A DNA stretch of 64,000 nucleotides from DATMGU01 sp035555315 (GCA_035555315.1 DATMGU010000078.1:62001-126000); one strand, 5' to 3'; positions 1-9,348 are shown, counted from the stretch's first letter. Notes: a model not told the origin generated them from the letters alone. Numbers and translations are program-made.

Positions 1-332
1 TCAGTCGACGCGGCACGCCAGCCGCCCTCCGCATGGAACATCTCGTGAAACAGGTGAATCCGCTTGTGATCGGCACCCAGCACGCGGCTGACGATGCGCA
101 CCGTGTCGCCCAGCCGGACCTCCCGCTCGTAGGTGATATGCGCCTCGGCGATGAACAGCGAGCGGTCGGTACGGGCGACATAGCCGGCGCCGAGATCCAG
201 CGCATCGCACAGGGCATCAGTGCCGTGATCGAACACCAGCACGTAGTAGGCGACATTCATATGGCCGTTATAGTCGATCCAGCCTGGCTGGATGGCTTCG
301 GCATGGCGCTCGAACGGGGCTGGGAAAGACAT
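1..332 (-). CDS. Thioesterase-family (hot-dog fold) protein, 3' end outside window
   Basis: The minus-strand reading frame opens at an ATG at 332 and is still open at base 1, so about 110 N-terminal codons are seen and the C-terminus is missing. The segment GWIDYNGHMNVAYY followed by FDHGTDALCDALDLG and later SLFIAEAHITYEREV is the 4-hydroxybenzoyl-CoA/acyl-CoA thioesterase hot-dog pattern, with the Asn-Gly-His-Met stretch on the core helix. The sequence resembles the thioesterases associated with carnitine/betaine catabolism (betainyl-CoA type), but no neighbour in the window supports a specific substrate. It is divergent from the transporter gene at 375. Confidence 0.7.
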   Translation of the reverse strand, partial: MSFPAPFERHAEAIQPGWIDYNGHMNVAYYVLVFDHGTDALCDALDLGAGYVARTDRSLFIAEAHITYEREVRLGDTVRIVSRVLGADHKRIHLFHEMFHAEGGWRAAST

Positions 333-374
333 GATGCGGGACTATAAACCATCGCCGTCCTGCGGAGAAACGGT

Positions 375-1352
375 GTGGCGGATCATCGGCGCGTGCCCTT
401 GACCATGCAGCTTCGACATCTGATCGCAGAGCACGGCACCAGCTTGATGGTAGCGGGCATCGTCATCGGCTTGGCGGCGCCGCCGCTGGCGAGCGCGTTG
501 CATCCAGCCCTGCCCGTCTTCACCTTCCTCACGACCATGGCGACGATGCTGCGGCTCGATTGGCGGCAGGTCGCAGCACAGATCCGGCGCCCGACCCGCG
601 TGGCCCTGGTCCTTGGTTGGACATTGTTCGGCACGCCCCTGTTGATGGCGCTGGCTCTACGGATGATCGACCTCCCGTCGGGGCTGAGCCAGTCTCTGGT
701 GCTTTGGTCGGGCTGCGCGCCCTTGTCGAGCGCCGCGGCGATCGCACTGCTGTTGGATCTCGACGCCGCGCTGGCGCTTGTCGCGGCCATGCTGGGCATC
801 CTGGTCATGCCGGTGAGCCTGCCGCTGATCGGCGGCGTGCTGGGCGGCCTGCCACTCGATCTCGGCATCGCCGACATGATGCGCCGATTGGTCGAGTTCG
901 TCGGGGGCGCGGCCCTCGCCGCCGCCATCCTCAGCCGGGTGGCGGGATCGGAGCGGCTGCGGCGCCACCGTCCGACGCTGGATAGCAGCATGGTCATCCT
1001 GTTGGTGCTGTTCGCCATCGCCGCCATGGACGGGGTGACCGCGACGGCTCTCACACAACCGGCCAAGGTGGCCGGTTTCGTCGGCGCCGCCTTCGTCGCC
1101 AGCCTGGGCATGCAGGCGGCGAACACCCTGGTCTTCGGCAAGTTGGGATGGCGCGGCGCCCTGACGGCCGGGTTGCTGGGCGGCAATCGCAACATGGCCG
1201 TCGTCATCGCCGCCCTGGGTGCCGCGGCGTCACCGGATCTGCTGCTGTTCTTCGCGGCGGCGCAATTCCCGATCTATATCCTGCCCGCGGCGCTGGCCCC
1301 GCTCTATCGCGTGGCACTGCGACGGACGGATACGCTATCGGGTGCCGTTTGA
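375..1352 (+). CDS. Bile acid:sodium symporter (BASS)-family transporter
   Basis: A 325-residue integral membrane protein with about nine or ten hydrophobic segments spread over its length. The repeat-like architecture, the helix-breaking SGCAPLSSAAAIALL stretch near residue 115 and the LLGGNRNMAV stretch near 270 fit the BASS/arsenite-permease superfamily. The GTG at 375 is preferred as start because GGAG lies at 364-367, seven bases upstream; an in-frame ATG at 405 lacks a comparable ribosome site. Substrate is unknown. The gene is monocistronic as far as can be seen, with the dpp operon starting 142 bases later. Confidence 0.72.
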   Translation: MADHRRVPLTMQLRHLIAEHGTSLMVAGIVIGLAAPPLASALHPALPVFTFLTTMATMLRLDWRQVAAQIRRPTRVALVLGWTLFGTPLLMALALRMIDLPSGLSQSLVLWSGCAPLSSAAAIALLLDLDAALALVAAMLGILVMPVSLPLIGGVLGGLPLDLGIADMMRRLVEFVGGAALAAAILSRVAGSERLRRHRPTLDSSMVILLVLFAIAAMDGVTATALTQPAKVAGFVGAAFVASLGMQAANTLVFGKLGWRGALTAGLLGGNRNMAVVIAALGAAASPDLLLFFAAAQFPIYILPAALAPLYRVALRRTDTLSGAV

Positions 1353-1494
1353 CGTGGCACGCCGCGTGCTGTACTTGCCCGCATTATGCTCGTCGTTCGT
1401 CGCCCGGCCTTAACGGCGAGACAGCAACGAGATACCCCGCCGAACGCCCGCTCGAACGGGCGAACACCAAATTTTGACAGGAGCTAACGCCGCA

Positions 1495-3108
1495 ATGAGA
1501 GTCCCCAACTTTGCCGCTGCCTGCGCGTTGCTGGTCTTCGGGACCGCCGCCGGCATCGCCGCCGCCCCGACCGAGGCCGCCGCAAAAACCCTGGTCTATT
1601 GCTCGGAAGGCTCGCCCGAGAACTTCAACCCGCAGATCAACACCACCGGCACCTCGTTCGACGCCAGCAAGCCGATCTACAACCGCCTGGTCGAGTTCAA
1701 GCTCGGATCGACGGAAGTGGGACCGGGCCTGGCGGAATCCTGGACCGTCTCGCCCGACGGCAAGACCTTCACCTTCAAGCTGCGCAAGGGCGTGAAGTGG
1801 CAGAGCAATGCCAATTTCAAGCCGACGCGCGACTTCGACGCCGATGACGTGCTGTTCTCGTTCAACCGCATGTGGAAGGACGACAACCCGTATCACAAGG
1901 TCTCCGGCGGCGCTTACGACTACTTCAGCGACATGAGCATGCCGGCCTTGCTGGAATCGATCGACAAGGTCGACGCCTATACGGTGAAGTTCGTGCTGAA
2001 GGAGCCGCAGGCGCCGTTCATCGCCAATATGGCGATGGATTTCGCGACGATCTTGTCGGGCGAATACGCCGACGTCCTGCTCAAGAAGGGCAAGCCCGAG
2101 CTGATCGATCAGGACCCTATCGGTACCGGCCCGTTCTCGTTCGTGCAGTACCAGAAGGATGCGACGATCCGCTATAAGGCGTTCCCGGGCTATTGGGGCA
2201 AGAAGCCGAAGATCGACGGCCTGGTGTTCTCGATCACCAAGGATCCGGCGGTTCGTCTGGCCAAGCTGCGCGCCAATGAATGCCAGATCATTCCCTTCCC
2301 GAACCTGGCCGACCTGCCTTCCATCAAGGAAGACAAAAGCCTGACGATGCAGTCACAGGCGGGCCTCAACATTGGCTACATGGCGTTCAACACCCAGAAG
2401 AAGCCGTTCGACGACAAGCGCGTGCGTCAGGCGATCAACATGGCGATCGACAAGAAGGCGATCCTCGACGCGGTCTATCAGGGTGCCGGAACCCCGGCCA
2501 AGAACCTGATCCCGCCGACGATGTGGAGCTACAACGACACGATCAAGGATTATCCCTACGACCCGGCCGCGGCGAAGAAATTGCTGGCCGAGGCGGGCGT
2601 GCCGGACGGCTTCGAGACCGATCTTTGGGCCATGCCGGTGCAGCGTCCGTACAACCCGAACGCCAAGCGTATCGGCGAACTGATGCAATCCGACCTCGCC
2701 AAGATTGGCATCAAGGCGAACATCGTGTCCTTTGAGTGGGGCGAGTACCGCAAGCGCGCCCAGGCGGGCGAGCACCAGATGGCACAGCTGGGCTGGACCG
2801 GTGACAACGGCGATCCGGACAACTTCTTCAACGTGCTGGCAGGCTGCACCTCGGCGCGGGCCGGCGGCAGCAACATCGCCAAGTGGTGCAACAAGGACTT
2901 CGACAAGCTGGTGACCGACGCGGTCAAGATCAGCGACCAAAAGGAGCGCGCCAAGCTCTACAGCCAAGCCCAGGTCATCATGCATGACGAGGCGCCGTTC
3001 TTCCTGATCGCCCATTCGCAGGTCTTCCTGCCGATGCGCAAGGAAGTCACGGGCTATAAGATGAGCCCGTTCGGTACCCATCAGTTCGACGAAGTCGAGC
3101 TGAAGTAG
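1495..3108 (+). CDS. dppA: Dipeptide/oligopeptide ABC transporter periplasmic binding protein
   Basis: 537 residues, the usual size for cluster C (DppA/OppA, SBP_bac_5) binding proteins. Residues 1-30 are a Sec signal peptide ending near AAAKT. Family landmarks are GPGLAESWTVSPDGKTFTFK, DADDVLFSFNRM, the DPIGTGPF segment and YDPAAAKKLLAEAG. It captures peptides in the periplasm for the permease encoded next. The ATG at 1495 follows GGAG at 1480-1483; the longer in-frame TTG at 1474 would place extra residues before the signal peptide. A strong hairpin separates it from dppB, as often seen when the binding protein is made in excess over the membrane components. Confidence 0.93.
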   Translation: MRVPNFAAACALLVFGTAAGIAAAPTEAAAKTLVYCSEGSPENFNPQINTTGTSFDASKPIYNRLVEFKLGSTEVGPGLAESWTVSPDGKTFTFKLRKGVKWQSNANFKPTRDFDADDVLFSFNRMWKDDNPYHKVSGGAYDYFSDMSMPALLESIDKVDAYTVKFVLKEPQAPFIANMAMDFATILSGEYADVLLKKGKPELIDQDPIGTGPFSFVQYQKDATIRYKAFPGYWGKKPKIDGLVFSITKDPAVRLAKLRANECQIIPFPNLADLPSIKEDKSLTMQSQAGLNIGYMAFNTQKKPFDDKRVRQAINMAIDKKAILDAVYQGAGTPAKNLIPPTMWSYNDTIKDYPYDPAAAKKLLAEAGVPDGFETDLWAMPVQRPYNPNAKRIGELMQSDLAKIGIKANIVSFEWGEYRKRAQAGEHQMAQLGWTGDNGDPDNFFNVLAGCTSARAGGSNIAKWCNKDFDKLVTDAVKISDQKERAKLYSQAQVIMHDEAPFFLIAHSQVFLPMRKEVTGYKMSPFGTHQFDEVELK

Positions 3109-3126
3109 CAAGAGAGAGCATAGCGA

Positions 3127-3156
3127 CGGCTAGCGGGGTCAGTCCCTCGCTGGCCG
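3127..3156 (+). promoter_or_regulatory. Intercistronic hairpin between dppA and dppB
   Basis: Twelve paired positions (two of them G-T) enclose a six-base loop, with no T-run afterwards. The stem lies 19 bases after the dppA stop and 16 before the dppB start. Such structures commonly stabilise or attenuate the message after a binding-protein gene; this role is inferred. Confidence 0.55.
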
Positions 3157-3172
3157 CCGTGGCTCGACCATC

Positions 3173-4177
3173 ATGTTCCGTTTCATCATCAAACGCGCCA
3201 GCCTGATCATCCCGACCTTTCTGGGGGTGACCTTCCTCAGCTTCATGCTGATCCGCCTGGTGCCCGGCGACCCGATCGAAGTGCGCGTGGGCGAACGCGG
3301 CATCTCGCCCGAACGGCTGGCCGAGTTGCGCCACGAATACGGCCTCGATCAGCCGCTCTGGAAGCAGTTCCTCGATTACGAGGGCGATGTCGTCACGGGC
3401 AATCTGGGCGTGTCGGTCGTCACCAAGGAAACGGTCTGGAACGAATTCACCACCCTGTTCCCGGCCACCCTCGAACTAGCCCTCGCCGCGATCGTCTTCG
3501 CCACCGCCATCGGCCTGCCACTCGGCGTCATCGCCGCCGTGCGGCGCGGCTCGCCGCTGGATTACGGGTTGATGGGCGTATCGGTGACCGGCGCCTCCAT
3601 GCCCATCTTCTGGTGGGGGCTGATGCTGATCCTGATCTTCTCGGTCTCGCTGGGGTGGACGCCGGTCTCCGGCCGGATCTCGGCGCAATACTACATCGAG
3701 CCGACGACCGGGTTCCTGCTCATAGACAGCCTGATGTCGGACGACGAAGGTGCCTTCTGGTCCGCGCTCCGCTACCTGATCCTGCCGACGGTCGTACTGG
3801 GCACCATCCCGCTGGCGGTGATCGCGCGCATGACCCGGTCGGCGATGCTGGAAGTGCTGAACGAGGATTACATCCGCACCGCCCGCGCCAAGGGCCTCAG
3901 CGTCGCCCGCGTGGTCGGCGTCCACGCCCTGCGCAACGCCCTCATCCCCGTGGTGACGGTGATCGGCCTGCAGGTCGGCGCGCTGCTGAGCGGCGCCATC
4001 CTGACCGAACGGATCTTCTCCTGGCCCGGCGTCGGCAGTTGGCTGCTGGCCTCGATCGAGCGGCGGGATTACCCGGTGCTGCAGGGCGGCGTGCTGCTGA
4101 TCGCCTCGCTGGTCATGCTGGTCAACTTCTCGGTCGACCTCACCTATGGCCTGCTCAACCCCCGTATCCGGCGATAA
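3173..4177 (+). CDS. dppB: Dipeptide ABC transporter permease, DppB type
   Basis: 334 residues with an N-terminal transmembrane helix directly after MFRFIIKRASL, a periplasmic domain containing the VPGDPIEVRVGE motif typical of DppB/OppB, and five further hydrophobic segments. The cytoplasmic EAA loop, which contacts the ATPases, is visible as DYIRTARAKGLS followed by RVVGVHALRNA near residue 230. It forms the translocation channel with the dppC product and starts 64 bases after dppA. Confidence 0.94.
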   Translation: MFRFIIKRASLIIPTFLGVTFLSFMLIRLVPGDPIEVRVGERGISPERLAELRHEYGLDQPLWKQFLDYEGDVVTGNLGVSVVTKETVWNEFTTLFPATLELALAAIVFATAIGLPLGVIAAVRRGSPLDYGLMGVSVTGASMPIFWWGLMLILIFSVSLGWTPVSGRISAQYYIEPTTGFLLIDSLMSDDEGAFWSALRYLILPTVVLGTIPLAVIARMTRSAMLEVLNEDYIRTARAKGLSVARVVGVHALRNALIPVVTVIGLQVGALLSGAILTERIFSWPGVGSWLLASIERRDYPVLQGGVLLIASLVMLVNFSVDLTYGLLNPRIRR

Positions 4178-4183
4178 TCATCC

Positions 4184-5089
4184 ATGGCCATAACCGAAAC
4201 CGCCGCGACCGCCCCACGGCTTGCCCCCGCCCCCAGTAGCGCACGGCTGCTGTGGCGTGCCTTCGCGGAGAACCGAGGTGCCGTCGGCGGGTTGGTGATC
4301 ATGCTGGTGCTGATCGTCGTCGCCGTCTTCGCCGAATTGGTGGCGCCGCATTCGCCGATCGAACAATTCCGCGAGGCGCTGCTGCGGCCGCCCTTCTGGG
4401 TCGAGGGCGGTTCCTGGCGCTTTCCGATGGGCACCGACGATATCGGCCGCGACGTGCTGTCGCGCGTGATCTATGGCGCCAGACTGTCGCTGATCATCGG
4501 CAGCTCGGTCGTGACATTGTCGCTGGCGCTCGGCACCGCCCTCGGCCTGACCGCCGCGTTCTGCGGCGGGACGGTCGATATCGGGTTGATGCGCCTGATG
4601 GATGTGCTGCTGGTATTCCCCAGCCTGCTGCTGGCGATCGTCATCGTCGCCATTTTGGGCCCCGGATTGTTCAACGCGATGATGGCGGTTTCACTGGTGA
4701 CCCTGCCGCATTTCACACGGCTGGCTCGGGCGGCGGCACTGACCGAATTGTCGCGCGACTATGTCACCGCGTCGCGCTGCGCCGGTGCCGGCGTGTTGCG
4801 CCTGATGTTCATCACGGTGCTGCCGAACTGCCTGGCGCCACTGATCGTCCAGGGTACGCTGGGCTTTTCGTCCTCGATCCTCGACGCGGCCGCCCTAGGC
4901 TTCCTCGGTCTCGGCGCCCAGCCGCCGACGCCGGAATGGGGCACCATGCTGTCGAGCTCGATGGAATTCGTCACCCGCGCCTGGTGGATGGTGCTGTTCC
5001 CCGGGCTTGCCATCCTGATCACCGTGCTGGCCTTCAACCTGTTCGGCGACGGGTTGCGCGACGCCCTCGACCCGAAACTGAAGCGCTGA
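4184..5089 (+). CDS. dppC: Dipeptide ABC transporter permease, DppC type
   Basis: 301 residues, starting six bases after the dppB stop. It has the DppC/OppC N-terminal extension with one membrane helix, then FPMGTDDIGRDVLSRVIYGAR, a nearly invariant signature of the family, and five more hydrophobic segments. The EAA loop appears as DYVTASRCAGAG near residue 190. It pairs with DppB in the inner membrane. Confidence 0.94.
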   Translation: MAITETAATAPRLAPAPSSARLLWRAFAENRGAVGGLVIMLVLIVVAVFAELVAPHSPIEQFREALLRPPFWVEGGSWRFPMGTDDIGRDVLSRVIYGARLSLIIGSSVVTLSLALGTALGLTAAFCGGTVDIGLMRLMDVLLVFPSLLLAIVIVAILGPGLFNAMMAVSLVTLPHFTRLARAAALTELSRDYVTASRCAGAGVLRLMFITVLPNCLAPLIVQGTLGFSSSILDAAALGFLGLGAQPPTPEWGTMLSSSMEFVTRAWWMVLFPGLAILITVLAFNLFGDGLRDALDPKLKR

Positions 5090-5092
5090 CCC

Positions 5093-6112
5093 ATGGCTCT
5101 GCTTGAAATCCGCAACCTGTCGGTCGAATTCGCCACCGCCCGCGGACCGTTCCGCGCGGTCGACGGCGTCGACCTCACGCTCGATGCCGGCGAGGTACTG
5201 GGCGTCGTCGGCGAATCCGGCTCCGGCAAATCGGTCTCGATGCTGGCGGTGATGGGCCTGATCGGCTATCCGGGCAAGGTCACCGCCGACCGGATGCGGT
5301 TCGGCGATGTCGACCTGCAGAACCTGTCCACCGGCGATCGGCGCAAGCTGGTCGGCAAGGACATGGCGATGGTGTTCCAGGAGCCGATGTCGAGCCTGAA
5401 CCCCTGCTTCACCGTCGGCTGGCAGATCGGCGAGGCGCTGAAGGTGCACAACATGGGCGACCGGTCGACACGCCGGCGGCGGGTCATCGAGCTGCTGCAC
5501 CAGGTCGGCATCCCGGCACCCGAGACGCGGCTGGGCAGCTTTCCCCATCAGCTGTCGGGTGGCATGAACCAGCGCGTGATGATCGCCATGGCGCTCGCCT
5601 GCGATCCCAAGCTGATCATCGCCGACGAGCCGACGACCGCGCTGGACGTCACCATCCAGAAGCAGATCCTGGACCTGCTGGTGAGCCTGCAGCGCGATCG
5701 CGGGATGGCGCTGGTGCTGATCACCCACGACATGGGCGTCATCGCCGAGACCGCTCAACGGGTTCAGGTCATGTATGCCGGCCAGATGGTCGAGGAACAG
5801 GCGGCCGATCAACTGTTCGCCGCCCCCCGACACCCCTATACCGCCGCCCTGCTGGATGCCTTGCCGGAACGGGCGCTCGGCAAACGTCGGCTGCCGACCA
5901 TTCCCGGCATGGTGCCCGGCATCGACGATCGGCCGCGCGGCTGCCTGTTCAGCCCGCGCTGCCGGTTCGTCACCGAGCATTGCGTCGAGGTTCGTCCGGG
6001 GCTCGACCGCACCGCCACCGATCGGCCGGGCGGCGCCCCCTCGCGCTGCCATTACCCGCTCGATCCGGCCGGGCATCCACGACAGGCCGAACCCCAGCGA
6101 GCCGGCGCATGA
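5093..6112 (+). CDS. dppD: Dipeptide ABC transporter ATP-binding protein, DppD type
   Basis: 339 residues, three bases after dppC. Walker A is GESGSGKS (about residues 40-47), the Q-loop is MVFQEPMSSLNP, the signature is LSGGMNQRV, Walker B is LIIADEPTTALD and the H-loop His is in LITHDMG. The C-terminal oligopeptide-transporter extension has PRGCLFSPRCRFVTEHC, the Cys-rich stretch found in this subfamily. It hydrolyses ATP together with DppF to drive import. The stop overlaps the dppF start (ATGA). Confidence 0.95.
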   Translation: MALLEIRNLSVEFATARGPFRAVDGVDLTLDAGEVLGVVGESGSGKSVSMLAVMGLIGYPGKVTADRMRFGDVDLQNLSTGDRRKLVGKDMAMVFQEPMSSLNPCFTVGWQIGEALKVHNMGDRSTRRRRVIELLHQVGIPAPETRLGSFPHQLSGGMNQRVMIAMALACDPKLIIADEPTTALDVTIQKQILDLLVSLQRDRGMALVLITHDMGVIAETAQRVQVMYAGQMVEEQAADQLFAAPRHPYTAALLDALPERALGKRRLPTIPGMVPGIDDRPRGCLFSPRCRFVTEHCVEVRPGLDRTATDRPGGAPSRCHYPLDPAGHPRQAEPQRAGA

Positions 6113-7149
6113 CGCCCCCCTTGCCCAGCGCGGATCCTTTACCCAGCGCGGATCCTTTGCCCAGCACTGGCGCCGTGATGCTCGAAGCGCGCGATCTCAA
6201 GCGCCGCTATACCGTCGGCGGCGGGATATTCTCCCGTGGCGCCGAGATCAGGGCGGTCGACGGCGCCTCCTTCACCCTGGCCGTGGGCAAGACCCTGGCG
6301 GTGGTCGGCGAATCCGGCTGTGGCAAGTCGACCCTGGCGCGGATGGTGGCACTGCTGGAGCCACCGAGCGACGGCGAGTTGCTGATCGACGGCGCGCCGG
6401 TCGGGGAAAGCGATCCCGCGACCCGCCGGCGGCTGCGCCTCGCCGTGCAGATGGTGTTCCAGAACCCCTATGCCTCGCTGAATCCACGCCAGACCGTTGG
6501 TGCCGCCCTCGAAGAACCGCTGATCATCAACCATCGCGGCGATGCCCGCGCGCGGGGCGAGACGGCGCGGGCGATGATGGCCAAGGTCGGGCTGCGGCCG
6601 GAGCATTACGGCCGGTATCCGCACATGTTCTCCGGTGGGCAGCGGCAGCGCGTCGCGATCGCCCGGGCCTTGATGCTGAACCCGCGCGTCGTCGTCGCGG
6701 ACGAGCCGGTCTCCGCCCTCGACATCTCGATCCAGGCGCAGGTGCTGAACCTGATGATGGACCTGCAGGACGAGTTCAAGCTCGCCTATCTGTTCATCAG
6801 CCACGATCTGGGCGTGGTGCGGCACATCGCCGATGACGTCATGGTGATGTATCTGGGCCGGCCGGTCGAACAGGCCCCCAAGACCAGCCTGTTCGCGACG
6901 CCGCGCCACCCCTATACCAAGGTGCTGCTGGCGGCGACGCCCAGCCTCGATCACAGACTGGCGAAGACGGATAAGCCCGGCATCGTCGCTGTCAAGGGCG
7001 AGCTGCCCTCTCCGCTCAACCCGCCGAGCGGCTGCGCGTTCCACAAACGCTGCCCCTTCGCCAAAGATCGCTGCGCCGTCGACCGGCCGGAGCTGCGCCC
7101 GATCGACGGCCATCAGGTCGCCTGTCATTTCGCCGAGGAAATCGGCTGA
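6109..7149 (+). CDS. dppF: Dipeptide ABC transporter ATP-binding protein, DppF type
   Basis: 346 residues from the ATG that overlaps the dppD stop. Walker A GESGCGKST, Q-loop MVFQNPYASLNP, signature FSGGQRQRVAIARA, Walker B VVVADEPVSALD and the C-terminal SGCAFHKRCPFAKDRC segment are intact. The first 23 residues are a Pro/Ser-rich tail encoded by an 18-base tandem repeat that family members do not need; the second in-frame ATG at 6178 would give a conventional N-terminus (LEARDLKRRYTV) and is a possible real start. Confidence 0.93.
   Translation: MTPPLPSADPLPSADPLPSTGAVMLEARDLKRRYTVGGGIFSRGAEIRAVDGASFTLAVGKTLAVVGESGCGKSTLARMVALLEPPSDGELLIDGAPVGESDPATRRRLRLAVQMVFQNPYASLNPRQTVGAALEEPLIINHRGDARARGETARAMMAKVGLRPEHYGRYPHMFSGGQRQRVAIARALMLNPRVVVADEPVSALDISIQAQVLNLMMDLQDEFKLAYLFISHDLGVVRHIADDVMVMYLGRPVEQAPKTSLFATPRHPYTKVLLAATPSLDHRLAKTDKPGIVAVKGELPSPLNPPSGCAFHKRCPFAKDRCAVDRPELRPIDGHQVACHFAEEIG
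6124..6165 (+). repeat. 18-bp tandem repeat at the 5' end of dppF
   Basis: Two nearly identical 18-base units (6124-6141 and 6142-6159, one base different) and a six-base third partial copy. In frame they encode PLPSAD repeats. Because the period is a multiple of three, copy-number changes would keep the frame. Confidence 0.85.
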
Positions 7150-7788
7150 ATGGCGGTCCCCGCTCCAACCCGGCCCGCTCCGACGCCGGTGCTGATCTTC
7201 GATATCGGCAATGTCTTCGTCCGCCACGACAACAACCTGCTCTTCGACCGGCTCGCGGCATGCTGCGCCGACCCGGTCGGGGTCCGGCCACGGCTGGCGG
7301 CGGGACTGCATGACAATGTGATCGCCACCGGAAGGCTGGGCATCGACGCGCTGCACGGCCAATTGGTCGCGGAGCACGGCTTCAGCCAGCCCTATGGCCA
7401 TTTCCTCGACCTCTGGAGCAGCCATTTCAGCGAAGAGCCGGGCATGGAGGCGCTGGTCCGTGTGCTCGCCCAGCGCCATCGCATAGCCCTGTTCTCGAAC
7501 ATCAACGCGCCGCATTGGGAGCATGTCTCGGCGCGGTACACAGCGCTGGCCCATGCCCATGCCGCCTATCTCTCCTATCAGCTGGGCCTGGTAAAACCCG
7601 ATCCGGCCTCGTTTCGCCGGGTGCTGGAGCTAGAGGGCTGCGCGCCCGAAGACAGCATCTTCATCGACGACCGCGCCGAGAACACCGCCGCCGCCACATC
7701 GATCGGCATGCGCAGCGTGACCTTCACCGACCGCGCGGCCCTGGTGACGGCATTGGCGGCGTATGGGGTGGCGACCGAGGGCCTCTGA
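7150..7788 (+). CDS. HAD-superfamily hydrolase (subfamily IA, YihX-like)
   Basis: 212 residues starting immediately after the dppF stop (TGA-ATG), so probably co-translated with the transporter. HAD motif I is FDIGNVF with nucleophile Asp18; the Asp-x-Gly-Asn-Val form is the one in YihX-type sugar-phosphate phosphatases. Motif II is LFSNIN, motif III Lys is in GLVKPDP, motif IV is FIDDRAEN. It is probably a phosphatase acting on a small phosphorylated metabolite; the operon position does not reveal the substrate. Confidence 0.85.
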   Translation: MAVPAPTRPAPTPVLIFDIGNVFVRHDNNLLFDRLAACCADPVGVRPRLAAGLHDNVIATGRLGIDALHGQLVAEHGFSQPYGHFLDLWSSHFSEEPGMEALVRVLAQRHRIALFSNINAPHWEHVSARYTALAHAHAAYLSYQLGLVKPDPASFRRVLELEGCAPEDSIFIDDRAENTAAATSIGMRSVTFTDRAALVTALAAYGVATEGL

Positions 7789-7824
7789 TAGCCTGAAGGG
7801 CCGTTTCTAGACGAGGAACTGCCG

Positions 7825-9261
7825 ATGACCGATCGGGCGCCGAACACGCCAGCCAATGAGGCGTCGGACACGCGGGCTGCTGCTTCCCTGTCGGTGGGAG
7901 ATGCGTCCCACCCACCCAACCCAAAGACAGTGATCCGCCACGCCATACTGCACGACTCGGTGCTCCCAACGATGCTGCGGCTGGCCCTGCCGATGATCGT
8001 CGTGATGGTCGTGCAGACGGCCGTCGGTATCGCCGAGACGATCTATATCGGCTTGCTCGGCACGGACTCGCTTGCGGGCGTGGCGCTGGTTTTCCCGGTG
8101 CTGATGCTGATGACGATGATGTCGAGCGGAGGCATTGGCGGTGGCGTTTCGGGTTCGGTCGCACGTGCGATCGGCGCCGGACGGCAGGCGGATGCTGACG
8201 CACTCGTGCTGCATGCCCTGGTACTGGCGGTTGGCTTCGGGCTGACATTTACCGTCGGCGCCCTGGCGGCCGGACCTCGTCTCTACCGCGCCCTCGGCGG
8301 CGATGGTGCCACACTTGACGCGGCCCTGACTTATTCCGAGTTCACTTTCGCGGGTGCCATCCCGATCTGGATAGTCAACCTGCTCACGGCGGCGCTGCGC
8401 GGTGCCGGGAATGTACGCATCCCGGCGCTAGTCATCCTCGTCGGCGCGGCAGTTGTGATCCCTTTATCTCCCGCGCTGATCTTCGGTATCGGACCGTTGC
8501 CACGGTTCGGCATCGGAGGCGCAGGAGCGGCGCTGACCCTCTATTATGTCGGCGCCGCGGCGGTACTGCTGCGTTATATGGCATCAGGCCGGGGCGGCCT
8601 CTCACTCCGTCTCGGGAGCTTGCGGGCGAGCCTGTTCCGCAACATCCTCGGCGTTGGTCTACTCTCGGCGTTCGCCACGGCGCAGCTCAACCTTACTGTC
8701 GTGCTCGTCACCGGCGCGGTTGGCCTGTTTGGCGCGGACGCCGTGGCAGGATATGGCTTGGCGTCGCGGCTAGATTACCTGCTGATCCCACTGCTGTTCG
8801 GGTTGGGTACCGCTGTCGTCACGATGGTCGGGACAAGTGCCGGCGCTGGGGCGCATGCCCGTGCCCGGCGCATCGCCTGGACTGGCGCGTTGCTGGCGGC
8901 CGCAGTGACCGAAGCCGTCGGGTTAACGGTTGCGGCCGCACCGAACATCTGGCTCGGCCTGTTCAGTCGCGAGCCGGCCGTACTGGCCATCGGCGCCCTC
9001 TATCTGCAACGGATCGGACCGGCCTATGGCGCCGTCGGATTTGGGATATTGTGCTCCTTCGCGGCCCAAGGCTTTGGACGCGTGCTACCGCAGACGCTCG
9101 CAGGGACGATACGCTCGCTCGTCGCAGCAGGCATCGGCTGGCTAGTTGTCGCGCGTTTCGACGCCGGCCCGGCAACTCTGTTCACGATCATAGCCCTCTC
9201 CTCTGTACTGTTCGGTGGCATGAACCTTGTCATTGCCGTGGGAGCCGGGAAGGAGCGGTAG
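7825..9261 (+). CDS. MATE-family efflux transporter
   Basis: 478 residues with about twelve hydrophobic segments in two homologous halves. The N-terminal half starts with VLPTMLRLALPMIVVMVVQT and IAETIYIGLLG, and the second half begins with ILGVGLLSAFATAQ, as in MATE (NorM/DinF-like) drug/Na+ or H+ antiporters. A hydrophilic leader of about 45 residues precedes the first helix. Start ATG at 7825 follows GAGGAAC. It stands 36 bases after the HAD gene, so could be read from the same transcript. Substrate unknown. Confidence 0.88.
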   Translation: MTDRAPNTPANEASDTRAAASLSVGDASHPPNPKTVIRHAILHDSVLPTMLRLALPMIVVMVVQTAVGIAETIYIGLLGTDSLAGVALVFPVLMLMTMMSSGGIGGGVSGSVARAIGAGRQADADALVLHALVLAVGFGLTFTVGALAAGPRLYRALGGDGATLDAALTYSEFTFAGAIPIWIVNLLTAALRGAGNVRIPALVILVGAAVVIPLSPALIFGIGPLPRFGIGGAGAALTLYYVGAAAVLLRYMASGRGGLSLRLGSLRASLFRNILGVGLLSAFATAQLNLTVVLVTGAVGLFGADAVAGYGLASRLDYLLIPLLFGLGTAVVTMVGTSAGAGAHARARRIAWTGALLAAAVTEAVGLTVAAAPNIWLGLFSREPAVLAIGALYLQRIGPAYGAVGFGILCSFAAQGFGRVLPQTLAGTIRSLVAAGIGWLVVARFDAGPATLFTIIALSSVLFGGMNLVIAVGAGKER

Positions 9262-9348
9262 ATCGAGGGGCATTCGGTGATCAACCATCCGGTTGCGTCG
9301 CAATCCGGGATAAGCTATCTCGCCCGTAAAACGGCGGATGGTGCGATC

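Noticed and set aside
4895..6076. 393-codon minus-strand open frame
   Set aside because: Antisense of dppC/dppD, whose motifs are intact on the plus strand.
6124..6165. Short tandem repeat considered as a CRISPR or attachment site
   Set aside because: Units are directly adjacent without spacers and lie in coding sequence; only two full copies.
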